Part shown: one piece after another, positions 1 to 11,154 of the stretch
How the letters are laid out: every line of letters starts with the position of its first letter
Position numbering within the stretch: the first letter of the stretch is position 1
DNA from: Angomonas deanei
Lineage: Eukaryota > Euglenozoa > Kinetoplastea > Trypanosomatida > Trypanosomatidae
Length of the DNA: 64,000 nt
Assembly: GCA_903995115.1 (NCBI GenBank)
Contig: LR877158.1
Span: 558,001 to 622,000 of the forward strand
Reading direction: 5' to 3'
The notes under the pieces: generated by a model
Told to the model about the DNA's origin: nothing
What the model saw: only the letters and a program-made list of their open reading frames with translations
The model's database searches: none
Position numbers and translations under genes: made by a program

Positions 1-3000
1 CAACAAATACTCCAGCGCAGCGGGGTCACTGTCAGCCATGCCACGCAGGATATACAGCGTATGGACAGCAGCTTGTAAATCAAAGACGTTCCACGTCTTT
101 TTCATTGTCGCACCAAAAATTCTTTCAGCGGTTGCAGTGATGATTAGACGAACACACTTTGTGGGAATGCAAGTGGTTTGGGGAGAAGTGAAGGAAGTTG
201 GGCACACGTCCTCCAAGTCAACCGTTGTCTCCTCCTCGAGGGCATTCTCTCCGCGATAGGCCACCACTGCTTGCCCATACTTGGCGGAAAGATTCACAAT
301 GTATCCTTCTCTTTCGCCGACACCTGGTTTATTAAAGTGTATGGGAGCACCAACATAGGGACCAAAGGACGCTACACCACTCAACACCATCATTGGACAA
401 CACAGCCACATAGCCCGCGGGAGCTCCCCCGTTACTTTTTCGATGAAGGGAACTATCGCATCCAGTTCCCCAGCCCACCGTTCGGAGAGGAGCAACGTGT
501 GTATGGCCCTGAGAAAGTGGGTAGCAACCGCAGAATTAAAAGTGACAAATATAAATCTATTGACATCTGATAACAACTTCACTAAAGTGACGTTACTGAC
601 CGTTAGTCCTTTCTTTTTATCATCCGCCGGGGTGAAATCATCAAATACCACCTGATTCACCATTCGAGGGAGGTGATTCGCCATCAGCAGTACGGCCGTC
701 TTGAACAGAGCGGCCGCATTCACCTCGCTGATCACCGCATGGGCACCCATCCAGGCCTGTATGGCGAGCAGATCGGACGAAAGACGCACAGCAGCGCGCG
801 AGACTAGCGGAAGACAAGTGTACTCGATGGGGAAATCCACCACAACCGTGGTAAGCAGACTGGCCAAGGCGACAACGTGATCTGCCACTCTTAACATTTG
901 TGAGCGCATTATCCGGTTTCCGAGGTTCCGTTTTCTCCATGACGGTCGAACAGGCACATATTTCCTCGTCAAATAAGGAAAAGAAATCTTGCAAGAACCA
1001 CGAATAATAGTGCGTCTCCGCGACAGAGGGAGAAGTGGTAAGACCCTTGACAGCTTGGAGGCCCATGTGTTTTAGCATGTCTAACGTTTGTTTGTAGTTC
1101 TTTTCGGCCTTGCTCAGCGCCTTGCGGTCCGGGTTGTTCTGCTTGTGATCATTTAACGCCGTGGAACTGTCCGTGTGCTCCTTGTAAACACTCTTCATGT
1201 AGGTGGCGGCGAAGCTGTCTGCGTCTTTCCTATGAAAATCGCGGTGGAATCCTCCTCTTTCATCTTGGAGGAGTCGGGCGAAAACAGGGAGCAGTAACGC
1301 CTAAAAAGCTGTCGATGGAAACCATCCTTTTCGAGTACTGGGAAATCCGCGGGGGCCCACAGGGAGTCTACTAAAGGAAGCACAGGGTCGCCAGTGGCGG
1401 TGTCCTCTGTCCCAGACTTCTCCAGTAACAAGTGGACGGCCGAGTAAACGGACTGCCTAATGGCGAACTGCACTGCCACGTCACTGCCACACAAGCCAGC
1501 AGCATAATGCTGCGGTTCTTGGCCGCCCAGTTTTTTGCTGAGGGACATCACAACACCGGCAGACGCGTTGTTCGACTGGCAAATGGTCAATCGCTTCTGA
1601 TATCCATATGCCCGGATATCGGCTAACGTCCGTCTTTTCCGAACTTCCTCCACCACCTCCTCTCGCAAGAGGCCCTCTTCCGACATGACGCACGAAAAAA
1701 AGGACACCAACGAGGATATGTCAAATGACCCAGATGTGACAAGGTGTGTGCGCCGAAGGTTCAGCGCGCGGCGAACCCGTAGAAATGCCCATTTCCAGCG
1801 GTCCTGGGGCGTGAGAGGGTCCACGTGCTTACCTCGTTCTCCGCACTCGCCAGGAACGGTGTAAAAAACAGGAACATCGTAAGAACTGATGAGATGGTCG
1901 ACCAACCTGCTCTTCTCATTTAGACTCGTGTACGCCTCGAGGTTCATTCCGTATTGGGAGAACATTTTATTTCGAAATGGAGAAAACAGCTTTACCGTAG
2001 ACACCACCAACAACTGCAGCTTCGATTCCGGGAAGGCGTGCAGGCGGCTTATATTCGACAAGTAAATGGAAGCCATTGCCAAGCGCAGAATCACCTCGTC
2101 CAACACGGTGGGGACCGCGCCGGTTGACGCTGGGCCGGGTTGCACCAAAGCATCTCTCTTCTTGTCTACAAAATTCGTGAGGAACTTCCTTCGTGGAGAG
2201 TAGTTTTGGATAGGCTCGTCCAGAACAAACCCAGATAAAAACACTGGATGATCGACGGTTCTCTGTGCTGTCCACCGCTCTTGGCCGGACGGCACAATGA
2301 CGGCACTATAAGTCGACATGAACGCCGAGACCCAGCAAACGCTGAATTTTGCAGCATCCATCGCGGTACAAATCCTTGACCGCATCTCCCGGAACTCATC
2401 CGCGGGGTGATCTTCAATCCACTTTCCCAGCACTTTAATAAGACCATCCAATTCGTCTGCGATGCCGAGAGAGGTATCAATGGTAGTAATGACGGGGATA
2501 GAGACAAGAAATTGGTACACGGCGGAAAACAAGAAGGCCTTTGACGCGTCCGGCTTTAGATTTACTTCCAGTCCTTGGGCGGTGACACGGAACAGCAGCT
2601 TCAAGTACTCCGACGAGGCGTCATGTTTCCCGCATGTGGAAAGTTCCGAACGGGAGTTCGGCTCCTCGTCGCTTTCTTCCTCTCCGCTAATCAACAGCAG
2701 CTGTAAGACTTCGATGGACTGGGTTAGGGTTGCCAGTCTTTTGAGGCCGTACATGTCATCACTCGCCCCTTCCCCGCTGCGTTTCTTCAAAATGTCAACG
2801 GATTCTTGTAGGAGAAGTTGCAGCATGGACAGCAGGTCCCTCCGATACTCTGGAGAATTTTCGCTCCCGCCGCACAGCAACATGGTGGAGCTGGAAATAT
2901 GGGTGAAACTTTCCGTGATAGAGTCCATCAGAACACTTAAGGACTTGGGGCGGCTGGATATGTTTGTGCTGCGCATCGTGTCCCTCAGGAGACTGGCCCG

Positions 3001-6000
3001 CACCCTCACGTCTGGTATAAACAGCTCGATACCTTCTCGGAGCGCCGCCTCCGCCAAGAGGGTGAGGCCCTCGTCGAACGAGAAGCCACCTTCGTTTAGA
3101 ATGTCAGTGAGAATGTGAATAACAGACTCCGACGACTCCTCCCCCGCGCGCGACCCTCTCCGTTGTTGTGGGGAGTAAAGTTCCTTCAAAAGTGGTTCTC
3201 CCATTACACTACCATCCTCTCCCTTCACGTTCAGTCCCACGGCGGTTGAGCACAACTGAAACTCCTTTACGCGGAGGATGAGTCGCAGTAAGATGTGTAT
3301 CACGGAGGAAATCACCAAGTAGGAGTACTCTTTGGACAGCGTCACTGTACGACGGGCATTGTGTGTTTTGATTGTCCTCACTTGTTCATTTAAAATGACC
3401 CTTATCTCGTCCACACATTCTTTGCTGACGTCATCGGAGAGCGGTGTAAACAACCGCTTCGCCTGGTTCGAAACGGCGTCTGCGCTGTGGCGCGTTAGCA
3501 GGCTCAAAAAATCGAGCGCCAACGATCCACAACTGTCCTTCACGAGAGGCACGCTGCTCTCTTCTGGTAGATTAATATCCCCGCAGACCGATGCCGCCTG
3601 CCCTGGCGCGCGAACACAGCTGATCCCTAGCGTATCACCGAACCGTTTACCAGAAAACATATGTAGCGTGCCGTTTCCATCCCGCGTCACACGCACCATC
3701 TCCTTTCCCCCGACGAAATTTACTTGCGAGGGTATTTCTTCGCCCGTGTACAAGCTAAAAAACGCAAATGTATGACGGAATGCCCTGTCTTGGCTCGAAG
3801 CCTTACCCAGCACAAGTGTGTTCTCCATGATGCAGCAACTGTGCAAGCTAGCCAAGTTTTCAAACTGTGCGGCAGTACCGGAGCGAAGACAGGCTCGGAG
3901 GGCGTCATCGGTGTTGGAGCGGAAAGGATGATTGGACAGGTAAACCTGCTCGAATTCTCCACAGCAGATGCCACCACTCTCCTTCGCGCCTGGAACATAA
4001 TTATACACTGTATTGCCGCTCTCTTCGCTGAAAAACATTTGGACGAGAAGGTTTTCCTTTTCCTCGTTCAACACACGAGCGGCGTCCCGCACAATGGCTC
4101 GGGAAGAACGGGACACCCGCCACACACGAAGACCGCAAATGAGAAAGGATGATGTTCCTCCTACTTTCCAAGTCTGTTTCGGTGCAATCAACGAGACGTG
4201 CGGGGCCGTGGACGTCCCCACCTCTGCGCCGTTGAAATACAAGTGCCATTTTCCGTCAAAGGAAAGTACAATGTGGACCGGCCCTGTCGCCTCCAACAGC
4301 GGAAACGGGGCGGACACCATGGACGTCCCCCTCGTTTCATGGCGGAACCCACCTCGCACATAAAAACTATTGTCCAGTAGAGTGCCGTCGATAAACACTT
4401 CGCCCGTCGTACTGTCGTCGCCGTGCGCGTAAAAGCACGTCTGCTCCTTTGTTTGTAAGATTTGGACCCATATCTCAATCGTGCAGTGACCATTCGCGTT
4501 TCCAAGTGCGGTGTCAGGACTGCCCAACTCCACGGTTGAGCCTCTCCCTATTCGTAGGCCATACTGCGGTCGAGCCAGCGACGTGAGACACGATAGGCTT
4601 TTGCGGTAGTGCAGTTTGGGAAACGTGCTGCGGTGGAAGATTTGCACCTCCATTGGGGACTTCCACTTTGGTGAAGTACCCCCACTATGGCAGACAAGTC
4701 CAAAGGTGGCGTTGTCCCCTGCGGCTAGTGTAGCCAGTTGGTCTACATGTCTCGGCCACGCAGGGTGCATCTCACTCAGCGAAAAGGCCTTGAATGTCTC
4801 TAAGGAATCCGTGTAGGAGACGACGCCGACATTCTCCGATTCCATCAGGTCGGTGAGCAAGAACAGCGTACCGCCACACACAACCATGCTAGATTTGCTT
4901 GCCTTGGCGCACACATTGATTGGAAACTCTGTCGTCTTATCCAACGCGAAGGTGTCATTGACTTGTACAAACTTCTTCACGCCGGCAGCGTCGTGGATAT
5001 AGACGCAATTTTCCCCACAGGCAAAGGACAGAACCGTACTTCCGCCAGACACAGTTAATGCTGCCGGCGAATTCATTCTGGATTCGTCCTTATGCATCGT
5101 GTGGAGGTGAGTCGCCAGCACGTGGCACCGCCGAGACGGTTCCAAGTCACCGCCCTTCTCCCGGAACCAGTTCACCAACAGCGGCGGGGCGGGTTGGTTC
5201 GAAAAACGAAGCAGTACACGGCACGACCTCAAGACCTCGCTGATAAGACCCCTTTGAAAGGAAAGTAAGACGTGGAGGGTTAGCAGGCTTGAGTGAAACT
5301 CATCCAGTTCAGCGGAACTGCTGTCGACCTGGTTCAACATTTCCCATAGCGAATCGCTCGCCAGCTGCGCCACTTTTGGGGACACGAGAAGAGAACTATT
5401 GGAGGTGTCCCCAAAACGGGGAAGCTCCGCGAACGAAAACTGCCCCAAAGAGGAGAGATACTCGCTCACCTCTCCACCAGGACACCACTCACAGGGGTCC
5501 GTCTCGATAAGCTATCGAACAGTAAATGAATGAGGATGATTGCCCCGCAGTTGGCGGAGGCACCCTGGTCACTGCTACTGTTTTGAAGTTCACTCTGTTG
5601 CTCCCGCAGCATAGCCGGCGTCAGTGACGATCGAACCCCAATGTCCTTGGAGCGAAGCACTTTTGCATTACTTCTGACAGCCCGTATTGCCCCCTTCACA
5701 ATGTCAAGACGGGCTTGGAACACTTTGGGGGAACTAAAAGAGAACTCCTTCGAATCTGCCGTTGTGCTCGACGCACCGGTGTCGTCGTCGTCGTCCTGAA
5801 ACACTGGTGAAAACACATAGTGATTCAGCTGCAAAGCATACAGTTGTGAAGAAGTGAGCGGAACAAACGAGGCAACCTGCGGAAGCACGTGCTTCCCCAG
5901 CCAATCAATCTTCTTGACGTGTGCATCGTGCACAATGTGGTAGTCATACCGGATGTGCTGATTACGGTAATGTAGCGACGCCGCCGGAAACACTTCTCCC

Positions 6001-6548
6001 GTGAGGCTATTTAGTTCACCCACGACGGACTTGCTGCCAACACGGACGGTCATCATCGCCGCCTTGTAGTCAAACGTAAAAATAACGCGGTCCCCGGTCC
6101 CAAACGAAATGGTGCTCGTGGAACTGTCGCGGCGCTTCCAGTGACCATAAAATTTACCCGCACGGCTGATGCACCAGCCCCCTCCCTGGGAGATGAACGA
6201 ATCATACTTGGAAAAGTTCTTTGGTATTAAGCCAATCATCAGACCGCTCCCGTCGGTGGTTTCGCCTTGGTTCACAATGGTAATACACCACTCATGCACT
6301 CCTTGCCGAATCCCCTCGGTCACCGGCAGTGTCACCCACCCCACGCTCGGCTTCATCGCCGATGACTCTGTAATCATAACGTCTCCGTGTGGCGTGCTTG
6401 CGTCAATAAGAAAGTTTCTGCGGGGCTGGGAACTCTTCTCCACTATACTTTTCAACTCATCCACAAAGTCTACGACCGCCTTTGGATTGTCTAGTTGCGC
6501 CTGCGGACCGCAGACCATCCGAACGTAGGAGTGACTTAACTCATCCAT
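1..6548 (-). CDS. Giant SPRY and lectin-like domain protein, partial at left edge, split over frames
   Basis: The reading starts with an ATG at 6548 and stays open to base 1, so the gene continues beyond the window. Four coding blocks in different frames join up: about 6548-5480, 5480-1240, 1240-950 and 950-1. No splice acceptor or intergenic gap separates them, so I treat them as one gene. The first block holds a SPRY/B30.2-like domain (roughly 6370-5980, with GGGWCISRAGKFYGHW). The second holds a concanavalin-A/laminin-G-like lectin fold (about 4560-4040, with TIEIWVQ and KWHLYFNG) followed by long helical sequence. This layout resembles giant ubiquitin-ligase-type scaffolds, but no catalytic HECT, RING or ZZ domain is visible here, so E3 activity is only a guess. 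The frame changes lie near CCCC, TTTT and AAAA runs and may be sequence errors. Confidence 0.7.
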
Positions 6549-6828
6549 TTAGTCCGTTTCAGAAAAAAAGAGAAAAAAAAAATGACAAAAAATTCAAAAA
6601 GTGTAACGACAGCTACTTTGAACTTTGAGGAAAAAAAAAAGGAAGAGACTAATGGACAACGTTTTACAGTTGGTCACGCATTTCACAGGACGACAGGAAA
6701 AAAAAAAAATTGACAGAGAGGTACACGTACGGTGTACACCATATTTCCTTTTTTTTTTTTAAAGAAAAGATTACGGCTTTTTAACTTGAATAAATACCTT
6801 TAAAAACTTCGGTGTATGTCGGTCCAGT

Positions 6829-7305
6829 CTATGACGTGGAGAGGTTAATTGCCTTTTGCATCTGCTCCACCGCTTTATCGGCCAATTCCTTCGTGGCAAA
6901 GCGCATCAAGAACGACTCGGGATAACCCTCATCATCATCCACGTAGTCCTTCCCCGCTCTCCAGGTCAATGTCTTTTCGTTCGAACTGTGTACTTTAACG
7001 TTCATCCCCTTAATTAAAAAGTGTTGGGCGCCCAATTTACCAATCGCCTCACGTCTGAAGACAAACATGAACACTCCCGGTTCGTCCTTCTTCTGTAAAA
7101 TTCTCGCCGACCCTTGACCGCGCTCTTTCCATGCGTTCTCTCCCTCGTCAAACCGAAAAAGCTTAGCCTTCTCCTCGTATATAACGTTGTACTTTTCCTC
7201 GCCACTCTTGTGTTCCTTCGCCGTCAGAAGCGGTGGGCCTCCGTCCGTGACCGACAGCTCAACCTCTTCCACCAGCTCATTGGTGTTTGCGACGCTGTTC
7301 GCCAT
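6829..7305 (-). CDS. RANBP1: Ran-binding protein 1 (RanBD1 domain)
   Basis: The protein has 158 residues and is essentially one Ran-binding domain. Diagnostic stretches are RGQGSARILQKK, the FLIKGMNVKV strand and TWRAGKDYVDDD, which matches the W-x-x-x-D-F/Y-A-D core of RanBP1. RanBP1 binds RanGTP and helps RanGAP dissociate export complexes in the cytoplasm. The frame is open 49 codons upstream of the ATG at 7305, but that stretch translates the splice-acceptor tract (phenylalanine run, then CAG), so MANSVAN is the proper start. It lies between the SNM1-like nuclease gene upstream and the giant SPRY gene downstream. The length is typical for a stand-alone RanBP1. Confidence 0.88.
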   Translation of the reverse strand: MANSVANTNELVEEVELSVTDGGPPLLTAKEHKSGEEKYNVIYEEKAKLFRFDEGENAWKERGQGSARILQKKDEPGVFMFVFRREAIGKLGAQHFLIKGMNVKVHSSNEKTLTWRAGKDYVDDDEGYPESFLMRFATKELADKAVEQMQKAINLSTS

Positions 7306-7329
7306 TGAATAAAGTTCTATTTGTTTCAA

Positions 7330-7357
7330 CTGGAGGAAAAAAAAAAAAGAGAGAGAA
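7330..7357 (-). promoter_or_regulatory. Candidate trans-splice acceptor for RanBP1
   Basis: On the minus strand a CT repeat runs into twelve T residues and ends in CCTCCAG, whose G is at 7330, 25 bases before the ATG at 7305. A pyrimidine tract closed by the first AG is the standard spliced-leader acceptor layout in kinetoplastids. Confidence 0.6.
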
Positions 7358-7457
7358 TGCACACGATTAAGCAAGGCAATAATAGATTCCCCAACACACA
7401 GATGCATTAATGAAATCATTAGAAAATTCCAAATGGTCTTGTTTGAGAACAATTTTT

Positions 7458-8867
7458 CTACGTTCTCGGCCGTTTTCTACAAAGCTGATCTATGTTGGAT
7501 AACTCAATATCGGACCACAGCGGCTTAATATCGTCCTCCTCTTCTGCGACGGTCCGCAGCCGCAATCCGAAAGACTCCATTGGTTCCTGTGGTGGGTCGT
7601 CGTGCTCCTCCTCCTCCGTGCAAATCGATCGTTTCCATGGACACGAAGGACTGGTGACACTTCCGGAGAAGTAATCATTTTGGTACGGTGTCGCTAAATA
7701 GGGCCCCAGACGCTTCAGGATGAAACTTGCCCGGCTGGCACGCCCGTGCAGAGGCGTCACCGACTTTGGCTGAATCATCTTCACAAAATCCATTATCTCT
7801 TGAGGGGTGGAGTGCAGTGTGGTGGGCATCTGCCACAGATTCTCGGACGTGGCTTTTTGCATACGGGCCCACCCCGACATCACCAACCCATATACCGGCG
7901 CATGATACGTGGAGGAAAGATGCTCCAGCTGACTTGGTGCAATGTCCGCCCGACTGCCGACGACTTCCATTAGAGGGGGCTCCTCTTTCTGCTCCCCTGC
8001 CGGCGTCATTTTATGGGACGTTTGGGAGATAAAGTAGTCAATGTTGGTCACGTAAAACCAGCGCTCTCCGCCCAAAGAGGCCCACGCCTCCGCGCCAGGA
8101 GTTGGGGTGGCTAGCTGCTCGTTGGAAAGACACTCACTGACGATGGACAGCCGTTCGTAGCGCTGGTCGTCCACAATCACACGTGTGCCGAGCCTCTCCG
8201 CCACCTTCTGCACCACCACCTCTTTACCAAACTGATTATGAAGATAAACCCGCAGAAAAAACGGCACTTTGCCCTCTCCGCCTTTGGCGTGGTGCTCCCT
8301 GCGTACGGACATGCGCCTCCCCAAGGAGTCGATCGCCTCGTCCACTTGACTGGCATTCAGCAGCTTGGAGAGCACCTCAGAGCCATTGTTTTCCGCCGTA
8401 CCGCTCTCCACTTCCACACCAAGGTGCAACCACGTATCATCTAGGAATAGGTGGTCGACAAGGTGGTTGTTAAAAAAGAGGCGCAACACCTCTCTCGCGT
8501 CGTTATTCTCAAACTTGAAGTCGCCGGTGTGCAAAAAGTTCGCCTGTGGTGTTTCCACGTAAAACATTGCGCTGCCAGGGATGTGAAAGGCGGGCAAGAG
8601 TGTAACAAACACCAGATCATCCCCCGCGGCTAGAATCTGCCGCCGTTCGAAAAAGGGAACGCTATAAAGTAGGTTGTCAAGCCTCGGAAACCGATGGGCC
8701 ACCAGCTCCCTCGTAATGCGGCTGCACAACACCGGACCCGATCCCCAATTCTCCGTCAACCCCCTCATGTGGTCCGAGTGGAAATGGGTTAGACCAAAGA
8801 GCAAACTCTCATTCGGCTGAATAGAGGGAAACTCGTCAATATAGAACGGGGCCAGCGGAATCTTCAT
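7458..8867 (-). CDS. SNM1: SNM1/Artemis-like metallo-beta-lactamase (beta-CASP) nuclease
   Basis: The 469-residue protein opens with a metallo-beta-lactamase core. Motif 2 is THFHSDHMRGL at about residues 27-37, motif 3 is HTGDFKF, and the acidic motif is LFLDDTWL. A C-terminal beta-CASP part ends with a PLHGRASRASF histidine motif. This combination marks the SNM1/PSO2/Artemis group, zinc-dependent 5' exonucleases and endonucleases acting in interstrand crosslink repair, telomere processing and end joining. The compact length, with the catalytic fold at the N-terminus and a short acidic tail, resembles Apollo/SNM1B and Artemis more than yeast Pso2. All metal ligands I can check are present, so it should be active. 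The ATG at 8867 places the conserved IPLAPFYID start correctly. Confidence 0.85.
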   Translation of the reverse strand: MKIPLAPFYIDEFPSIQPNESLLFGLTHFHSDHMRGLTENWGSGPVLCSRITRELVAHRFPRLDNLLYSVPFFERRQILAAGDDLVFVTLLPAFHIPGSAMFYVETPQANFLHTGDFKFENNDAREVLRLFFNNHLVDHLFLDDTWLHLGVEVESGTAENNGSEVLSKLLNASQVDEAIDSLGRRMSVRREHHAKGGEGKVPFFLRVYLHNQFGKEVVVQKVAERLGTRVIVDDQRYERLSIVSECLSNEQLATPTPGAEAWASLGGERWFYVTNIDYFISQTSHKMTPAGEQKEEPPLMEVVGSRADIAPSQLEHLSSTYHAPVYGLVMSGWARMQKATSENLWQMPTTLHSTPQEIMDFVKMIQPKSVTPLHGRASRASFILKRLGPYLATPYQNDYFSGSVTSPSCPWKRSICTEEEEHDDPPQEPMESFGLRLRTVAEEEDDIKPLWSDIELSNIDQLCRKRPRT

Positions 8868-9083
8868 GCGTCACAACACCTTCAATGTACCTTTCACAAT
8901 AATAAAGGGAAAAATAGGATGAGTCAGGGCGGGAGGAAAGCTGCCCCTTCACGGCTGTAGGGTCCAGGAATGGCGGCAAGACACACTTGTTGTTTTTTTT
9001 TTTTCTCGTAGTTAAATAAATCTGCAGAATGTGATAAGAAACACGTTTCACGCGACACTGTGTGAGTTTACCAGGATCTGTAT

Positions 9084-10085
9084 TTAATGGAACACCCCCA
9101 AGGTACGCTTAAACTGTGTTGTGTTCGTGACGAACAGGCCCTCCCCTTTCGCTTTTATGCGCATGAATGCGTCGTCTGTAACCAGTTGAACCTGTTCCCC
9201 TTTGGTGGAAAAATACAGCGCACAACCAACAATCGAGTCGTCATTGTTATTGCACTGTTTTTCGTAATCCTCGAGAATCTCGCTCTTGCTTTGTAATCGT
9301 ACAGGGCCGTCTTCCGCCTCCAGACTGCGTTCAATCCACTTTCGTATGGCCCTGGACTGAAAGGCTCTATGGCCTTTGCCTTTATTCAACTTGTCCAATT
9401 CATCTATCACTTTAAAAGGAATGCAAACCAAGCAGGTTTCTCCCACTAAATTGAGAATCGGTACTTCCAAATTGAGTAGAGCGCACGTGTCCAATACGAT
9501 GAAGCGCTCGGTAGTGTTTTCCTCGGGAACGAGGTCATTTGGTGAAGTAGAGGTGGCGACCGATGAGCTGGCCGGTTTTACAGGAGGAGCTGTCTCTGCG
9601 CCGGCAAAACGGAGCAACTTTCCGTAGTTGATTGGTGACTCCCGTACAGCGGACGACCTGCTTGACACGGCATCCCTTCGGGCGTTGGTCGGGTCTCCCT
9701 CCACCGGTTTTGACTTTTGAACCGTCCGCACCGTCACTCCGGCGCACTCTGAAAGTGTTTTGTGAGCGACTTGAGAAAGCGAGCTCCGGTGAACAGCGGG
9801 CGTGTAGCCGCTGTCAGACACGGACGCTTGCTCTCCACTACTCGCGGGAAAGCCCTCGACACTATTAGAAACTTCACCGACGGTTCGTTTCTCCCTGTTT
9901 TTTCTAATTTTTTCCATCAGGGCCGATGAAATGGTTGCCGTGAAGAAGTCGCTGATGGGGTGATGGGGTGAAACATGCGTCGGCACATTATCGGCTGTTC
10001 TGTTTTCCGTTTTCCCCGTGGGAGGAAGCGCTACACCTCGCCCGGCAGTAGACCGTAAATAACTGAGAAAAGTCTGATCATCCAT
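9084..10085 (-). CDS. PIN-domain ribonuclease-like protein (SWT1/NYN-type C-terminal PIN)
   Basis: The protein has 333 residues. The N-terminal 190 or so are low in complexity and probably disordered. The C-terminal 140 form a PIN domain: FIVLDTCALL (first Asp), IPFKVIDELDKL (Glu), NNDDSIVGCAL (third acid) and QLVTDDAFMRIKA (fourth acid). All four acidic positions used for metal binding are present, so it is probably an active endoribonuclease. The order fits eukaryotic SWT1, which trims defective nuclear mRNPs, and related PIN proteins. The next gene upstream (10334-10936) is a second, degenerate PIN-like protein, suggesting an old tandem duplication or a working pair. The exact orthologue is not settled. 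Confidence 0.75.
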   Translation of the reverse strand: MDDQTFLSYLRSTAGRGVALPPTGKTENRTADNVPTHVSPHHPISDFFTATISSALMEKIRKNREKRTVGEVSNSVEGFPASSGEQASVSDSGYTPAVHRSSLSQVAHKTLSECAGVTVRTVQKSKPVEGDPTNARRDAVSSRSSAVRESPINYGKLLRFAGAETAPPVKPASSSVATSTSPNDLVPEENTTERFIVLDTCALLNLEVPILNLVGETCLVCIPFKVIDELDKLNKGKGHRAFQSRAIRKWIERSLEAEDGPVRLQSKSEILEDYEKQCNNNDDSIVGCALYFSTKGEQVQLVTDDAFMRIKAKGEGLFVTNTTQFKRTLGVFH

Positions 10086-10333
10086 ACAACAAAAAACGAA
10101 AAATGTATATGCAGTGTTGCGAATCTAAAGTATATGTAAAGCAGTCGTAGGTAGGCGCTACTTCCGTGAAGCTAAGAATGGATGAAAGAGCAAGAGAAGA
10201 TGAATCGAGGCTAAAGGCAACGCAAAATAATAATAAAAAAAAAAAAAAACACAGTGGGTGGAAAACACTTTTTTTTTTTTTTTTCGGAATCTGTACTTGT
10301 TAGTCAGCCTCGCAGACGTGCACGAGTGCTCGG

Positions 10334-10936
10334 CTATTTTATGGTGTCACCGCATGTCATGACTTCTGAGCTCAGCACAACTTGTATGTTGTACCGCTCC
10401 GCCGCCTCTCGCACTGACGCGAGATAGGTGGCGTCGGACCCCAGTACGAGAACTATCGTCCTCTCTGGATACAAGTACGTGTAGTAGACCGCACAAGAAA
10501 CCAACAGTCGCATGTCATACAAGTTGCGGGAAAGGTTTAGATCATTGATGACCGAAAAGTCGTATTCATACGCCTTCTGGAATCTAAGTTTTATTAATCG
10601 GGAAGCTTGGCTGTTTAGTAAAATCTTTTTCAGTTCAGTGTTAATGTTGCACTTCGCCTTCAAATGGCTCACAGGAGCGGAATGCACCCCCCTTGTTTCC
10701 TTTCGGGTTTGCTTATCCGAAACATCGAAACTGTCTAGTGCGAGTTCGGGGAGAACAATTTCATTTTCGTACATTTCGTGCGTGAGGGCTTCTAAACTGC
10801 TTTTGGATAGCTCGGCAAGGGAGAAGTGATCAAAAATTAACTTGCAGTTGGACGGTTTACTCTTTGCGACCACCTCAATCGCAGGCGGCTCGATGAGCCG
10901 GAGTCGTGCGAAGGTGCCCTTGAATGGGACATTCAT
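10334..10936 (-). CDS. Divergent PIN-like domain protein
   Basis: The 200-residue product begins at the ATG at 10936, just after a pyrimidine tract and AG; upstream codons in the same frame fall inside that tract. The pattern follows the neighbouring PIN protein strand for strand: LIFDHFSLAEL, then IVLPELALDSFDV, then YDMRLLVSCAV, then VLVLGSDATYLASVREAAE. The conserved glutamate of strand two (DELD in the neighbour) is replaced (DSFD), so nuclease activity is doubtful. A long lysine-rich insert sits between the second and third motifs. I infer a non-catalytic or modified PIN fold; homology rests on this motif order only. Confidence 0.55.
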   Translation of the reverse strand: MNVPFKGTFARLRLIEPPAIEVVAKSKPSNCKLIFDHFSLAELSKSSLEALTHEMYENEIVLPELALDSFDVSDKQTRKETRGVHSAPVSHLKAKCNINTELKKILLNSQASRLIKLRFQKAYEYDFSVINDLNLSRNLYDMRLLVSCAVYYTYLYPERTIVLVLGSDATYLASVREAAERYNIQVVLSSEVMTCGDTIK

Positions 10937-10952
10937 CTGATGACGGTTAATG

Positions 10953-11000
10953 CTAAAAATGTATACAATCAGAGGGAAGAGAGAAAGAAGAGAACGTTGT
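10953..11000 (-). promoter_or_regulatory. Candidate trans-splice acceptor for the small PIN-like gene
   Basis: The minus strand shows a C/T-rich tract of about 27 bases (10971-10997) followed by a short spacer and TTTTTAG at 10953, then 16 bases to the ATG at 10936. This decides the start over an upstream in-frame methionine. Confidence 0.55.
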
Positions 11001-11154
11001 AGCTGCGGGGGTTCCCCAATATACACAAGGTGTCCATGTGGCATCCTCATTCTCTGTTCAGATGCGTAATCCCACCTACTTGTAATAATGAGTACAATTA
11101 AAACAAAACATAAAAAAAAAAAAGATTTCTGTACAGATTAGTTTACATCATCTC

